DNA of 64,000 nt from Euborellia annulipes (Eukaryota > Arthropoda > Insecta > Dermaptera > Anisolabididae), in the NCBI GenBank assembly GCA_023213315.1, contig JAKCPI010004983.1, forward strand, positions 1 to 64,000, read 5' to 3'. Each line of letters begins with the position of its first letter. Within the stretch, counting starts at the first letter, position 1. Position numbers and translations under genes: made by a program. The notes beneath the pieces were generated by a model that did no database searches, was not told where the DNA came from, and saw only the letters and a program-made list of their open reading frames with translations. Shown in pieces: positions 54,526 through 64,000 of this stretch.

Positions 54526-55683
54526 ACTGTAAAAAATATAATTTAAATTAAGTAAAGTTCCATTTACGTTTAACGAATTCATTCCAAAAATTTAATACAG
54601 GTTTGTAATAACTACTGTATATATACCAAAAGTTATCGTTTTAGCTCCCGTTGTTTTGTTTTTTTCTTTCTCGTTTTTTTTTTTAAGTTATCGTATTCAC
54701 ATACACAGACATTATTCCATTACATAACAATCAAAAAATAGGTCGAAACAAAAAAAAACTAGTGTAGGCCTATTATTAAACACACCATGTGACTTTTTTT
54801 AAGGTTCTCTACAAATTTTTATATGTATATTCTTTTGTATTTTGTTTGTATTTATGGTATGACCGAGAAGTCAAACCGAAATAAAAAAACACACACCCAG
54901 TGGGATTTTTTTATTATAAATATAATAAATATGCATAGAAACTGTTTATTCATGCGGATCTTATTTAAAAAGTTTTAATCAAAACTACATTTAAAGCTTA
55001 ATATATCGTATATACTATCTACTTCATAAAATTATATTAATATTCATGAATTAAAATAAATTTTAATCTTGATCCGAAGATTTAAATAAATATAAAGAGT
55101 AAAATATTAGACATAACGTTTTGTTAGTTAAATGTAACTAGTAATTTAGATCCGAGGGGGGAGGAGAGGGGGAGTTAAATATTGAATCATAATTCTGACG
55201 GGTGAGAGGGGAATTTTACAGTAATGAAAATATGTAAAGTTGTAAAAATGAATGATCGAAAATATTCGAAATTGACTAGCTATTTAATAAACTAAAAAAT
55301 TAAATAAATCACTAATAAAGGGGAGATTTTTTTTTTTAAATGGCATTTTGTAAAGAGATTTATAGAGGGGTGGATTTTAAATGAACGGCCTTATTAGTTG
55401 GTAGCTATTCTTCGAATAAAGCAAAACATACAAAATCGATTATCTGGACCTCAATTATCCAGAAGAGAGCTTAGACATTTTTTTACCATTTTAATTTTTT
55501 ATTTTCCTTTATATTTGTACTTGGATCCAAGGGTAATCCCAATTAGGATAATCATGTCTCTACTAATTTATATTCTCATTATAAAATGTTGATATTGTCA
55601 ATGTTGCTATTGATGTTATTAAATAAAAATACTTCTTTTAAGTATACTGCGGTTTATTTGTAAAAAAAAAAAAAAAATACAAC
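54526..55683. other. AT-rich interval with retroposon-like tail
   Basis: 54840-54890 (GTATGACCGAGAAGTCAAAC then AAATAAAAAAAC) resembles the 3' end at 43185-43212. G-rich patches at 55155-55175. No gene supported; frame 55398-55592 has no motif. Confidence 0.45.
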
Positions 55684-55712
55684 GTTTCGGCTACTTATAA
55701 GCACTTCTTCAG
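55684..55712 (-). ncRNA. Hammerhead-like core
   Basis: On minus: CTGAAGA (55706-55712), AGTGCTTATAAGTAGCC, GAAAC (55684-55688), GTTGTA then poly-T. Core order is intact; the stem II candidate GTGCTTATAAGTAGC pairs only partly. The GTTGTA-T-run tail recalls the 32796 and 63470 units. Confidence 0.4.
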
Positions 55713-55838
55713 ATAAAAATTCAGACGCTTTGCAATTGAATCTAAATTTCACATTATGTGTGGCTGAAACCTTCAATTTTGCTTGAATAAAGCACAATTT
55801 ACCTGTAAATAAGAATTTTTATTTAATTTAGTCGAGAT

Positions 55839-56746
55839 TAGGGTTTGGAAAAAAACGGAAAATTTTGAAAACCGGTTTTTCGGTTTTTTTTACAAAGCGG
55901 AAAACCGGTAAACCGGTTTTTTTTTCAACATCTGAATCTATTTAGAACGCAGCAATATTTTTAGAAGTTAAATAAATTGATATACAACATAATTTAGAAA
56001 TAAATACATGAAGCAAAATTTCGAATGTTCCAAAGGTTATTTTAAAGCGCATTAATGCATATTTTAAGGTTTGATTGTTCATGAACATCTGGGCACGAAT
56101 AATTACAGATTTATGCTGAGGAACTTTGACAGATGAAACAAATCTATCTTTATTTAGAATTCGAATTCAAGGTGCATGTTTTGTTCTATCCTGATTAGTT
56201 TCCGGGATATTATATTATATAAGGTTTATATTATATTATTATTATATTATTTAAGGTTCTCTATAAGACTGCAAAATTTCGTCGCCCAACGGAAAGTTGG
56301 TCAAACAGAGCGAGACAGACGAACGGACAGACCCTCCGCTATTATTATATATAGATTATTTAAGTATTGAAAAAAAGACAAAAAATATAAATAATTTTTT
56401 TTTTTTTTTTTAATTTATTCAAGGTCTCTTTCGACATCTAAGGCCATTTCAGACTCCATCCCTATTTATTTCAAATGATTGATAGCCAATTCAAATGAAA
56501 TAAATTTTTCTCGCTTGTGACGGGAAGTGAACCCGAAACCCCAAACCACTAGAAGCTCATGTCTTCTCTCTGAGCCATGGGTCACGGGCTAATTTATAAT
56601 TTAAATATTATACAAGTATTAGTGAAGAAAAAATTAAAAAAAAAAACCGAATTCGGTTTTTCGGGAAAAACTCGGTTTCTCGGTTTTTGAAAATTAGCCA
56701 AAAAACCGGTTTAGCGGTTTCGGTTTCCACCGGGGTCTAAACTCTA
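55839..56746. mobile_element. hAT-like element TAGGGTTTGGAAA, copy 2, complete
   Basis: TAGGGTTTGGA at 55839 pairs imperfectly with GTCTAAACTCTA ending at 56746. Flanks GTCGAGAT (55831-55838) and GTCAAGAT (56747-56754) match at 7 of 8. Both ends carry ACCGGTTT and CGGTTTTTCGG motifs. A minus-strand SINE (56395-56590) lies inside; its tail is shared with copy 1 at 33867, so the element carried the SINE when it moved. No transposase. Confidence 0.8.
56395..56590 (-). mobile_element. tRNA-derived SINE, type B, complete, inside hAT element
   Basis: On minus: CCCGTGACCCATGGCTCAG (A-box region), GGGGTTTCGGGTTCACTTCC (B-box region), central palindrome TTTCATTTGAATTGGC/ATTTGAAATAAAT, tail GAGTCTGAAATGGCC, TTAGATGTCGAAAGAG, poly-A. 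Nearly the same type as 14616-14797. Confidence 0.85.
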
Positions 56747-56754
56747 GTCAAGAT

Positions 56755-57265
56755 AAATTTTTGGCAAGAGTATAGGAAATTTCAATGACTGGCAATAAAT
56801 AGTCTTTGGTATGGTTTTGGAGTGGCCACAACATTTTAATAAAAGAAGAAACATAATTTTTCTCTTCCCTTTCAGAAATATTTAATAATATTTAGTTTGA
56901 TGGTATATATTAACCGTGCGTGGGAATATGAAACGCACAGATATTTTTTTGATAAAATAAAATATAAAGTTTCTTTTCAAAGAGTTTAGAGAAAGAGTAG
57001 AGAAGCCTTTCAATCATTTTGCGGTTTTGCCTTAGAGAGGTTTCGTGGTTAATAATTATATCAAGTTATTATGATAATAGATATTTTTTTATTTTAAAAA
57101 TTTCAGCGCACTTCCTTTGAATTTAATCCTTTCATATATTCTAAGGCATCCTTTGATTTTATTTTAACAAAATTATTATTTACCAAAAAAAAAAAATCTA
57201 TCTTACTTTATAGAATCTAAATAGGAACCTCGATGATATTTAAAACATTAGTATTCCTTTTAATA
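56755..57265. other. AT-rich non-coding interval
   Basis: Nothing bounded; an A-run at 57186-57196. Confidence 0.5.
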
Positions 57266-57929
57266 AAAATCTAGTGTGACTGGCGCACAGCTCTTACCTT
57301 CGGTAATCGAAAGTTGTGTTCTGTGCTTTTCACACCAGATTTTTTGTGTCGACATCTATAATTAGTTTCCGCCGATATATTAAAATTTAAGATGTAAAAT
57401 GTATAGGCATGGGATAAATAATATTTATATTTTGTTACCATGGCAACCATTTGTCCTATCTTTCCTATGATGTACATGACTAATGTGGTCTTTAAACATT
57501 TTGAAAGCAAAATGAGAATATACATTTGAAAGAGCATGTAAAAAATAATTGATTTTTGAATTTTAATCAAAATCGTTAGAGCGAATTTTGAGAAAATTGA
57601 AAAAAACTGAAAAAGTACATCAGTAAACTACTAGTACCCTTTGGCCGATTTTGATTAAAAGCTTATTTTTCCGGTCCCAGGGGGGCTGCCTAACTTAAAT
57701 ATAAAATTTCAACCTCCTAGCTCAATTCCTTCATGCTTAAAATTGAACACCCACCCACCCACACACCACCCACAGACAGACCATGTCGCGAAAACCACTT
57801 TTTTGGATTCAGGGGACCTCAAAACGTGAAGATCCATCAAAATCAGACATCGAATTTTTGACATGAATTCAATACTTTCTATCTATCTATATATATTACA
57901 TAAATACATAGGTAAGAGAAAGTAAAATA
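57266..57929 (-). repeat. R1 repeat, near complete
   Basis: Hairpin with a short deletion (AATCTAGTGTGACTGGCGC ... TTCACACCAGAT), TTTTGTGTCGACATC, X-box GTTACCATGGCAAC at 57434-57447, ATCAAAATCGTTAGAGCG, GTACATCAGTAAACTACTAG, a C/A-rich microsatellite site at 57747-57775, CATGTCGCGAAAACCAC, and the outer end ending GGTAAGAGAAAGTAAAA. The minus frame 57271-57570 is a shadow. Confidence 0.85.
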
Positions 57930-58339
57930 AAAAATAACTAAATCTTTTAATTATTTAAATTTCGAATTATATTTATTTCTGGTAGGACCAGATAATGGCT
58001 AGTATTTAAATAAAGTTGTTTAGTTCCCCGTTAAATGCTAAATAATATATATACCTTAATATAATTTTATTTAAAAATTATTGGATCGTAAGAGATCACC
58101 TTCTGGGTTTTCGATTTATTCGACCAAAAAAGTTTTCGCATGACAAGACACACAGCACACCTCTAATCCATCAGTAAATAAAAGTTTTATTTTATTTTCC
58201 ATCTCGCTCTCTAATTACACCTCCCGTTTATTATAAACTAAATAATATCTAATATTTTTTGTCTCTTTTTCCGCAAAGATATTCAATTGCTTTTTGAAAA
58301 TTATTTCAAATAAGTTTAAAATTTATATTTATCATCAAA
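57930..58339. other. AT-rich non-coding interval
   Basis: Nothing bounded before the TSD at 58340. Confidence 0.5.
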
Positions 58340-58347
58340 AGAAATCT

Positions 58348-58496
58348 TAGGGATGGAAAAGTCGACTCTGACTTTGCAAGAATCGACTTTTTAAAAAGTC
58401 GACTTTCAGAAATGATTAATCGATTCCGAGAATCGAAAAATATCGAGTCGATTCCAAAATCGAAAATTGACTTTTCGAGCGCATTTTCCATCCCTA
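58348..58496. mobile_element. hAT-like MITE TAGGGATGGAAAA, 149 bp
   Basis: TAGGGATGGAAAA pairs with TTTTCCATCCCTA. The exact 8-bp TSD AGAAATCT lies at 58340-58347 and 58497-58504. The core is full of GTCGAC, TCGATT and GAATCGA motifs in both orientations. The minus frame 58306-58491 lies across it. Confidence 0.9.
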
Positions 58497-58504
58497 AGAA
58501 ATCT

Positions 58505-59290
58505 TAATAATAATAAAAATGCTGATGAATATCAAAATCAATGGATATTTTGTCATAGGAAAAGAAATCAGTACGAAACATTGATTTCTTCTATAAAATC
58601 ATAATAAGGATTTTATTTCCTGACATCAACTCTTTATTGAAATAAATATTTATAAGCAAGTTTATCGCTTGAAGAGTACAATTTACCTTTTTACGGGCGA
58701 GTGACATTTGATTCTGTGCTGATCCTACTTGCATTTAAGAGAGGAAATTTAGAAAGAGGGTTTGGGTCCCTGTTTTATGAGGCAAGAAAAGCCAAGTTTA
58801 TTTCTTCCATTTATTTATTATTCATTGATCCCATAATCAAAAAAAAAATTAACTTTAATAGGAATCTATTGTATTTGACGAGTGTTTAACAGTTTTTCGC
58901 CATTATACACAAATAAACACTTAATGAATAAATTAAGTGTCCCCTGCAAAGTTTTTTTCCCCTTTGATCGTCGATAATCCAGGTGGTCTACCCTAAGGGG
59001 TCAAAATAGCCAAACCTTATAGGAGGGTTCCTAAATGTCCATTGATCCGAAATTCAACTCGCCCCTTTCGAATTCTTACTCTGTTTGTTTTACGCGTAAT
59101 CGACCTCAAGCTCTCGGTTTCTCATTTTCAATTCAATCTGGTATCTTTCTCACTCACCCTCGTAATAAAGGTATGTGTATTATTCGAAATACATCACTCA
59201 AAACTGTCATTTTCTATTTTACGATAAAAAAAATAATAATAATAAAGTAAATATAGAAAAGATACGACTCGTGATGCTTGTAAAAAACAA
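58505..59290. other. Unique interval, complex patch 58960-59220
   Basis: 58960-59220 is less AT-rich (CCTAAGGGGTCAAAATAGCC, ACTCGCCCCTTTCG, TCGACCTCAAGCTCTCGG). Two overlapping 60-70-codon frames here share the strand in different phases; neither has a motif. Could be conserved non-coding. Confidence 0.35.
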
Positions 59291-59293
59291 TTT

Positions 59294-60068
59294 TTTACTT
59301 TCTCTTACCTCTATATATGTTAATATATAGAGAGTATTGGATTCATGTCAAAAATTCGATGTCGAGATTTTGATGGATATACTCGTTTTGAGGTCCCCTA
59401 AAACAAAAAATCTGGTGTGACGGCGCACAGCACACAACTTTCTCTTACCGTAGGTAATCGAAAGTTATGTACTGTGCTTGTCACACCAGATTTTTTGTGT
59501 CGACATGGATTTAGTTCCCGGCAGTATGGTACATTTGATTTCAAGATGTAAAATTTATAAGTATGGGAAAATGTTTATATTTTGTTACCATGGCAACCAT
59601 TTCTCCTATCTTTCCTATGGAGCACAAGAGTAAAGTGGGCTTCAGAAGATTTCAAGGGCAAAACGAGAATATACATTTGAAAGAGCACCTAAAAAATAAT
59701 TGATTTTTGAATTTTAAAAAAAATCGTTGGAGCGAATTTTGAGAAAATCGAAAAAAACTGAAAAATTGCATCAGTAAAGTACTAGTACTCTTTGGCCAAT
59801 TTTGTTTAAAAGCTTCGTGTCAGGTCCCAGGGGGTGCTTAACTTAAATATAAAATTTCAACCTCCTAGCTCTTTTCGTTCTTGCAGATATTTTGTTCCCC
59901 CCCACACAGACACACACACAGACAGACCATGTCGCGAAAACCACTTTTTTGGATTCAGGGGACCACAAAACGTGAAGATCCATCAAAATCTCGACATCGA
60001 ATTTTTGACATGAATCCAATACTTTCTCTCTATATATATTACATATATATAGAGGTAAGAGAAAGTAA
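59294..60068 (-). repeat. R1 repeat with both outer ends (complete form)
   Basis: Left: the outer end on plus (TTTTTACTTTCTCTTACC to GAGGTCCCCT, about 105 bp). Then hairpin (AATCTGGTGTGACGGCGCAC ... GTCACACCAGAT), X-box GTTACCATGGCAAC at 59584-59597, body, and the outer end inverted (ATCCAATACTTTCTCTC to GGTAAGAGAAAGTAAAA). So the full element has terminal inverted repeats of about 105 bp with the hairpin just inside one. No protein frame. Confidence 0.85.
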
Positions 60069-60616
60069 AAAAGTGGTTTTCGCGACATGGTATGACTGTG
60101 TGTGTGTCTGGGTTCAATTTAAAGCATGAAGGAATTGAGCTAGGAGGTTGAAATTTTATATTTAAGTTAGGCACCCACCTGAGGCGTGAAAATAAGCTTT
60201 TTGTCAAAATCGGCCAAAGAGTAGGCCTACTAGTACTTTACTGATGTATTTTTTTCAGTTTTTTTCGATTTTCTCTAAATTCGCTCTAACGATTTTTTTG
60301 TTTTAAATTCAAAAATCAATTATTTTTTAGATGCTCTTTAAAATGTATATTCTCATTTTGCCATTGAAATCTTCTGAAGACCACTTTACTCTTGTAATCC
60401 ATAGAAAAGATAGGAGAAATGGTTGCCATGGTAACAAAATATAAATATTTTCCCACACTTATAAATTTTACATCTGCATGCACATGTTCCGTATTGTCGG
60501 GAACTAAATATATGTCGACACGAAAATTCTGGTGTGACAAGCACAGAACACAACTTTCGATTACCGAAGGTAAGAGAAAGTTGTGTGCTGTGCGCCAGTC
60601 ACACCAGATTTTTTTT
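60069..60616 (+). repeat. R1 repeat, head-to-head with previous copy
   Basis: Starts directly after the previous copy at AAAGTGGTTTTCGCGACATG and runs through a short GT site, GCATGAAGGAATTGAGCTAG, X-box GTTGCCATGGTAAC at 60422-60435 and TATGTCGACACGAAAATTCT to the hairpin ending CAGTCACACCAGATTTTTTT. With 59400-60068 it makes an inverted repeat with arms near 550-650 bp. Frames 60316-60630 and 60419-60745 are antisense shadows of each other. Confidence 0.85.
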
Positions 60617-60692
60617 AGAGGTAAATACAACTTTTACTTTTCAGATTATTATTTCTGTATTCATAGTAGCATCAGCAGATATTTTCATATTG

Positions 60693-60786
60693 TAGTAAAA
60701 GTCTTAAATGGCCCAAGTTGCCGAAAAGACTGTGTGTCAATGTGAGTGTGAATGGGAAAAATGTGTTTTTTTTTATAAAAAAAAAC
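60693..60786 (+). mobile_element. SINE type A, 3' tail only
   Basis: AAAGTCTTAAATGGCCCAAG, TTGCCGAAAAGACTGTGTG and AATGTGAGTGTGAATG are the type A tail; the tRNA-like head is missing (5' truncation). Ends in T/A-rich sequence. Confidence 0.7.
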
Positions 60787-61149
60787 CTGATTGGTTATAA
60801 TTCTAAATAAAAAAAATAAACACCTCAAATATGAACTGTTCAAATGCACAAATAATGGTTTCTGCTGGGGAGTGAAGTGAAAAACAAAGCCAGCAAGAAA
60901 ATCACTCCAACGGGTGTTGGCGTTGATTGCCAATAAAATAGACTTTGTATAAACAGATGCCAAGTATCAAGAGGGAATTTATTTTAGTCGTGTATTCTAT
61001 ATAGAGGATTTAATTAATTATTTTTTAAGGAAGGAAATGCGAATTTTTAGGCCTAAATTTTCTTTTTATTACCTAATTTAAATATATTCGAATTCTACAC
61101 ACATATCGTCTTGAAAAGATTTAAAGTATCTCATTGAAACATTTTGTAA

Positions 61150-61305
61150 ATTAAAATATACAAATAAAAGACTCAGTTATTTGTTTCAAGTTATTTATTG
61201 ATTATAAATCAACACTTAATTCCAGACACACTTTTCAGACGGGTTTCTTAAGAAATCACTTCTGAGGATGACAAAACAAATAACCCAAGTGTTTTATTTG
61301 TATAT
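61150..61305. mobile_element. Hairpin element with CTGAGGATGACA
   Basis: Left AATATACAAATAAAAGACTC and TTATTTGTTT pair with AAACAAATAA and TTTTATTTGTATATT on the right. CTGAGGA at 61262-61268 is followed by TGACAAAAC, like TGAAGATGACACC at 18012. It lacks a clean GAAA, so it is a degraded member of the hammerhead-like hairpins. Confidence 0.5.
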
Positions 61306-61318
61306 TTTTTTAATAACA

Positions 61319-61531
61319 CAGGGGCGTATATAAGGGGGGGGGGCGAGGGGGCCCGGGCCCCCCCCGAAATTTCCCAAACACATATACATATATAGGGATA
61401 TACAGACATCAGCGCAACAAATTTTTCCGCAGGATGGAAAACTTTGGTTCAGCAAAAGAAAAAATGTTCCGCAGAAAAATTTTTGAGTTCGGGCCCCCCC
61501 CCCCCAAAAAAAATTTCTATATACGCCCCTG
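61319..61531. mobile_element. hAT-like MITE, family CAGGGGCGTATATA, copy 2
   Basis: 213 bp with perfect CAGGGGCGTATATA/TATATACGCCCCTG termini and an exact 8-bp TSD TAATAACA (61311-61318, 61532-61539). Subterminal GGGCCCGGGCCCCCCCCGAA and TTCGGGCCCCCCCC blocks are themselves inverted. Same family as 632-888 but with intact ends, so younger or better preserved. Confidence 0.92.
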
Positions 61532-61814
61532 TAATAACATTTACAAATTTAACTTATTTAAACCCTCTGGCTAAAAGGTAATAAATATAGAAAAAAATTT
61601 AAATCGAGCGATATTAGCTAAAATTTTCGTAAATCACAGATTTCTAAAATAAATATTTAAAAGAATAAATTATCATCCTAGTGTAGAGATATTATGACAT
61701 TTAGTAAAACTCTTAGAAAAATAAATAATAAATCATAGAGATAAATCTAATACTAGAGAGAGAATGGAGCAAAAACTAAATGAAGTGATTATATTTGTAT
61801 TTATAAAACATAGC

Positions 61815-61965
61815 TAAGGGAGCGTACAAGTATTACGTAACGCAATTTTTGAAGATTTTTGACCCCCCCCCCCATGTAACGCGGAGTAACATTTTTCTGG
61901 ACCCCCTCCCCCCCTCCTAGACGTTACGTAACGCTCAAGTGGCCATTTTTCCAAACCGGAATCTA
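61815..61965. mobile_element. MITE-like, ATTACGTAACGC termini
   Basis: AGGGAGCGTACAAGTATTAC and GTAACGCAA near 61816-61844 relate in inverted form to ACGTTACGTAACGCTCAAG near 61920. C-runs lie inside both. The right terminus looks truncated; TSD not found. Confidence 0.45.
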
Positions 61966-63469
61966 GTCAAACACCACCATACCGAGGTTTATATATGAAT
62001 GTTCTTTATTCGATTTTATCACAATAAAGTTTAAAATCATAGTAATTGTAAATACTTTAATTCATTCTCAGTCACAACAGGCACTTGTGGCGCCGACTGT
62101 ACTATAAAATCCAACAGTAATATCCAAATGATAAGTTATAAAAATTTAATTTTAATCAGAATTGGAGCCCATCCACACGAACAAAATTATATATGTTTTG
62201 AAATTTATTTCAAGGTTTGGCATTTAAATCCATACAATTTTAAATTGAAGAGAAGATCCTTTAATTTTAATAAAATTATTGTTTTTAAACCCCTCACAAG
62301 AGTGGTACTCAAGAAAAAGGAAATGCTTATTTTTTAATATTTCTACTTTAAGTAAAAAGAAAATATTTATTATCATTAAAATGTAATTAGTAATTAATCT
62401 TAGAAGGCTCTCTACTTCTGTACTCTCCTCTACATTTTGAGTAGGGTTGTTTTATCTGAGATAAGGGGCGCGTCGGGGCTGTTTTTTAATAAAAAAAAAA
62501 AAAAAACGTCTGGATTTCGAGTGGCTCTTTCTCTATAAGTGTTCTTGCTGCCGCGATATCGGCTCCTTCGATCGTTTTAAAATTACCCCCGAGGGTCGAA
62601 TTTGACACAGGCAAAAAAAGCCCTGTGAAGTAGAACCCCCCCCCCCCCCGCCCATCTAGAACTCGAGAGTTCACTCTTTACATCTTCTTGGAGTTTTATG
62701 ATGGATCGAAAAAGCATCCCAAACACTGTGCCAAGAATCCTCTAAGATTTATGTCTTTGTTTCTTAATTAGCATTAGAGTCGTCCTATATGAGGCATAAT
62801 ATATGACAGCTCTCCTCCGTCTTGCGTTAACTTATTCATTTTTTTTTATTCTAACCAACATTCTAATTTTTAAATCGCATTGAAAAGGAAGTTAGATTTC
62901 CATGACTAATTAGAATGTTCTCAACCGTGAAATAGAACCCTCCCCCCTTAAAATGATAAGAAGACACGACTATTTTTGCCTTACAACATGCAAAAAAAAA
63001 TTGCAATTTCTTTTTTTAATTCTAAAAATTCTAATTATTTTATGTTAGCTATGCCTGATGAATTTTTCTTCTTCCCCTTATGAATTTTTTATTAATATTT
63101 CATTAAAAAATTTTAACATCATTTACTGAGCTTTTGATAAAATAATCCTTTTTTTGTGTGGCTCAAGCTTTTCATTTTTTTTTTTTTTTTTTTTTTGCAA
63201 GGCTAACGAAATATTTAAAATATATTTTAAAGAATCAAAGAGTGATAAATTAAATAAAAGTACTAATCTAATAAAAATAAATAATAGAGTGGAATGAACA
63301 CCAAAATGCTGATAATGAACTGAGATAAATAATTCATTTTTTTGTTATTATTGTTTATGAATCAAAATTAGTTTCTCAGAGGGTAGTGTCTATGTATCTA
63401 TGTAAATAGTGTTTCACTAATCCAACATTTGAGAGATCTACGACTTACAATAAACAACATTCTTTTTTC
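61966..63469. other. Mostly AT-rich; complex patch 62450-62840
   Basis: 62450-62840 is more complex (GGGGCGCGTCGGGGCTG, CGATATCGGCTCCTTCGATC, GACAGCTCTCCTCCG) with a C-run at 62637-62650; the 62-codon minus frame 62486-62674 has no motif. Poly-T at 63177-63196. I favour regulatory or unknown DNA; no gene supported. Confidence 0.35.
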
Positions 63470-63680
63470 TGGATATATTTTTATAGTTCGAAATTTAAAT
63501 AATTCACTTAACTAGAAAGTTTAACAATGTTTAGCTCAGTTTTCCTGCAGCCGTTATCAGGTGATGTATTCTAACAAAAAATTAGTGTTTGCTCCTCAAA
63601 GTGAATAAATCACCTGATGACCGTTGCAGAAATCTGGGCCCAAACATTGTAAAATTTTTATAGTTAAGTGTTGTTAATTA
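63470..63680. mobile_element. Hairpin element, ACGGCTGCAG hammerhead-like subtype
   Basis: Two inverted units of about 85 bp. The right arm has CACCTGATGACCGTTGCAG (CTGATGA at 63614-63620) then CAAACATTGTAAAA; the left arm, on minus, has CACCTGATAACGGCTGCAGG and CTAAACATTGTTAAAC. The final GAAA is CAAA or TAAA, so the core is imperfect. The related single unit is at 32796-32910. Confidence 0.55.
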
Positions 63681-64000
63681 TTAATTGTTGTTGTGTTATT
63701 AATTACTAAAAACTACCCTCTTATTAATTTTTTTAATAAGTTTTTTTGGAATCTGGAGCAATTAAATTTAGTCAATCTTTATTTAGATTATGACTAATTT
63801 GTAGACAATATTACTTAATTCAAAATAAAATTTGAGCAACAAATACTTAGAAAGAAAAATTAAAATTTTTCTAAAACAATTGCTAACATTTTTGTATTCC
63901 AATAGGGGGAAAAAATTATTTCCATGTTGGAAAATTTATGTACGTATATCAAAGGAAAAACCCCCCTAAAAAATGTGGGATTTAAATTTAAATTAATAAA
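63681..64000. other. AT-rich non-coding end of window
   Basis: No feature seen to the window edge. Confidence 0.5.

Noticed and set aside
57271..57570. 99-codon minus frame
   Set aside because: Lies wholly in R1; frame broken in other copies.
60316..60745. 104- and 108-codon frames on opposite strands
   Set aside because: Both lie in the same R1 copy and are antisense to each other; other R1 copies do not keep the frames open.

Overview
The window looks like nuclear DNA of an animal, most probably an arthropod. It is strongly AT-rich and has no operon-like gene blocks, Shine-Dalgarno sites or dense coding. It carries tRNA-derived SINEs with A/B-box heads, a 5'-truncated invertebrate-type LINE tail, many DNA-transposon relics with clean target-site duplications (TSDs), and long mono- and dinucleotide runs. 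I cannot name the species. No complete protein gene is present. Nearly every open frame of 60 or more codons lies in a repeat, a microsatellite or AT-rich sequence.

Layout. 0-3 kb: nested repeats (hAT-like MITE; a palindromic element holding a SINE, a Penelope-like hairpin and a hAT fragment). 3-7 kb: first copy of dispersed repeat R2, a TTAA-flanked element, a minisatellite and a TA-flanked MITE. 7-20 kb: two copies of a CCAAT/TATA promoter-like module (7.6 kb on plus, 19.8 kb on minus), more MITEs, two unique islands that resemble conserved non-coding DNA, and the second R2 copy. 20-26 kb: LINE 3' end, then a hAT element containing two further hAT elements. 26-36 kb: copies of repeat R1, a (GT)n array, a SINE whose 3' TSD was hit by a MITE, hammerhead-like hairpins, and a hAT element that carries a SINE. 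36-50 kb: mostly AT-rich sequence with fragments of a TTAA-flanked family, a CRE-rich tandem repeat, an AATATT-rich minisatellite and a Tigger-like MITE. 50-61 kb: densest R1 zone, including a giant R1 inverted repeat at 59.3-60.6 kb. 61-64 kb: second hAT-MITE copy and more hairpins.

The dominant family, called R1 here, is a non-coding repeat of roughly 600-800 bp with about 14 copies or fragments. One end is a near-perfect hairpin of about 85 bp. Several copies keep an inverted-repeat other end, an internal GT microsatellite seed and a palindromic RFX-type X-box (GTTGCCATGGTAAC). R1 has itself been invaded by three SINEs and a mariner-like MITE.

The best coding signals are three short exon-like segments on the plus strand (22906-22992, 26252-26318, 51317-51486). 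They have plausible splice signals and compatible phases, and the last ends in a stop. They could be exons of one long gene whose introns hold the repeats, but each is weak alone. Most of the window is best read as intronic or intergenic DNA shaped by successive transposon insertions.
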